A stretch of 64,000 nucleotides of DNA, taken from NCBI RefSeq assembly GCF_000800015.1, contig NZ_JUGR01000001.1, forward strand, positions 806,001-870,000, in the 5' to 3' direction. Shown here piece after piece: positions 62,852 through 64,000 of this stretch; the first letter of the stretch is position 1; each line of letters starts with the position of its first letter. The stretch is from Terriglobus sp. TAA 43 (GTDB lineage Bacteria; Acidobacteriota; Terriglobia; Terriglobales; Acidobacteriaceae). The notes beneath the pieces were generated by a model. The model worked only from the letters and a program-made list of their open reading frames with translations. It was not told where the DNA came from and made no database searches. The position numbers and the translations under genes are program-made.

Positions 62852-64000
62852 ATGCCGATTCGCCCAATTCCTTCGTCGGTGACAGACGACTCGCACCAAA
62901 GCCATCTGCTGGACCGCGTGCGTCTTCTCGCGGAAATTGACGAGGCTGCGCGCCGTCTTCTTTCGCCAGAGGAAATTGTTCTTCGCTCTGCCACGCTGCT
63001 GGGCGAATTCCTGCGAGTGAATCGCTGCGCTTTTGCCGATGTGGAAGAAGACGAAGACACGTTCAACCTGACCGGCAACTACCTGAACGGTGTGCGAACC
63101 ATTGTGGGGCGTTATACGTTCCATGATTTTTCGCTGGAGTGCCTGCGATGCATGCGGGCAGGCGAGCCTTACGTGGTCTACGACAGCGAGGAAGACTGGA
63201 GCACGCAGGCTGTGCTGGAGGCTTTCCGTGCACCGCAGATTCGTTCGGTGATCTGCGTCTCAGTCAAACGCGGCGGCGTGCTGCTGGCTGCTATGGCTCT
63301 TCACTGCAAGGAGCCGCGTGTCTGGACCGCGGATGAAATCGCGCTACTGCAGGCTGTTGCGAATCGCGTGTGGGAGTCGATCATCCGCATCCGCAGCGAC
63401 AGAAGAGCAGTCGAAGCTCGCGAAGTATTGAACATGGCCCTGGAGGCCGGACACGCAGGTGTTTTCGACTGGAGCATCCAGGATGATCGCATTACGTGGT
63501 CTCCGCAATTGGAAGCACTGTACGGTGTGCCGACCGGCACTTTTGAGGGTAGCTTTTCAGACTGGTCGCGCCGTGTTGTTCCGGAGGATGCGGAACGAGT
63601 CAAGCATGAGATCGCGACCGTCATGCAAATGCAGCAACGCGATTTTGGTTACGATTTCCGCGCCTGCCTGCCTGATGGGACACAGCGATGGCTGCATGGA
63701 CAGGCTCGTTTTCTGTATGCGTACGATGGCACGCCGCTGCGCATGATCGGCATTAACATCGACATCCACGAACGGAGACAGGCGGAACTGGCTCTGCTGG
63801 AAAACGAGAAACTGGCCGCAGTGGGCAGATTGGCAGCTTCCATTGCGCACGAGATCAACAATCCCCTGGAGTCCATTACCAACCTGCTTTACCTATCGCA
63901 GCATAGCGATGACATCACGGAGATCCAGCACTATCTACAGACCGCGGAGAAGGAACTCTCACGTGTTTCTGTTATCAGCGCGCAGACCCTGCGCTTTTAC
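62852..64000 (+). CDS. Soluble GAF-PAS sensor histidine kinase (3' end outside the window)
   Basis: From ATG 62852 the frame stays open to the window edge (383 codons). A GAF domain (about 20-170, EEIVLRSATLLGEFLRVNRCAFADV), then a PAS domain (about 190-300, DWSIQDDRITWSPQLEALYGV), then HisKA with H333 in SIAHEINNPLES. The ATPase part lies beyond the edge. No membrane helix, so cytoplasmic. Divergent from carA. Signal unknown. Confidence 0.85.
   Translation, partial: MPIRPIPSSVTDDSHQSHLLDRVRLLAEIDEAARRLLSPEEIVLRSATLLGEFLRVNRCAFADVEEDEDTFNLTGNYLNGVRTIVGRYTFHDFSLECLRCMRAGEPYVVYDSEEDWSTQAVLEAFRAPQIRSVICVSVKRGGVLLAAMALHCKEPRVWTADEIALLQAVANRVWESIIRIRSDRRAVEAREVLNMALEAGHAGVFDWSIQDDRITWSPQLEALYGVPTGTFEGSFSDWSRRVVPEDAERVKHEIATVMQMQQRDFGYDFRACLPDGTQRWLHGQARFLYAYDGTPLRMIGINIDIHERRQAELALLENEKLAAVGRLAASIAHEINNPLESITNLLYLSQHSDDITEIQHYLQTAEKELSRVSVISAQTLRFY

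Overview
The window reads as a chromosomal segment of a Gram-negative Acidobacteriota bacterium, most likely class Terriglobia (Terriglobus/Edaphobacter/Granulicella type). This is inferred from gene content, not from a marker gene: a PadR regulator paired with a giant orphan ABC permease of the ADOP type, a second ADOP tail at the left edge, secreted NHL/Ig-like proteins, a hopanoid operon and a full Tol-Pal operon. There is no rRNA, tRNA, CRISPR array, integrase or transposase in the window. Most genes are tightly packed housekeeping or pathway genes, so this is mainly core genome with a few accessory genes.

Layout. 1-2964: tail of an ADOP permease, uvrB, and a stand-alone EAL phosphodiesterase. 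3182-5943: secreted NHL-repeat protein and a small outer-membrane-type protein. 6024-12068: glutamine synthetase, then a polyamine set (pyruvoyl arginine decarboxylase, N-carbamoylputrescine amidase, agmatine deiminase) that can turn arginine into putrescine, interspersed with threonine aldolase and an unknown gene. 12192-14330: cytochrome P460, tadA, an SDR and a glutaredoxin. 14380-25421: ClC channel, TPR protein, purB, YkgJ-type protein, two exported hydrolase-like proteins, ubiX-like prenyltransferase, alpha/beta hydrolase, nitroreductase, pdxT and an orphan cytochrome oxidase subunit III. 25664-28759: PadR-ADOP pair. 28770-35608: hydrolase, M20 peptidase and a large histidine kinase/sigma-54 regulator pair, bracketed by an inverted pair of a roughly 240-bp repeat that starts exactly at two stop codons. 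35730-41035: truncated globin, VOC protein, unknown membrane protein, GNAT, lipid kinase and a zinc dehydrogenase.

41238-48646 is a minus-strand hopanoid operon: ispH (isoprenoid precursor), shc (squalene to hopene), hpnH (adenosylhopane), three uncharacterised small genes, hpnA and hpnG (adenine removal). Beside it lies a 51-residue metallothionein-like protein at 48789-48944, then recN. 51031-56351 is tolQ-tolR-tolA-like-tolB-pal-cpoB, the trans-envelope system that keeps the outer membrane attached during division. 56481-62702 holds a DapA-family protein that appears to have lost its Schiff-base lysine, a small membrane protein, and carA/carB. The right edge cuts a GAF-PAS histidine kinase.

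Most interesting points: the orientation-conserved 3'-flanking repeat pair, the metallothionein-like gene, the unknown genes inside the hopanoid operon, the DapA-like probable non-canonical enzyme, a GAFTSA variant in the sigma-54 regulator together with a GG-N10-GC site upstream of its operon, and clusters of short A-rich-loop palindromes. No clearly new multi-gene defence or mobile system was found.
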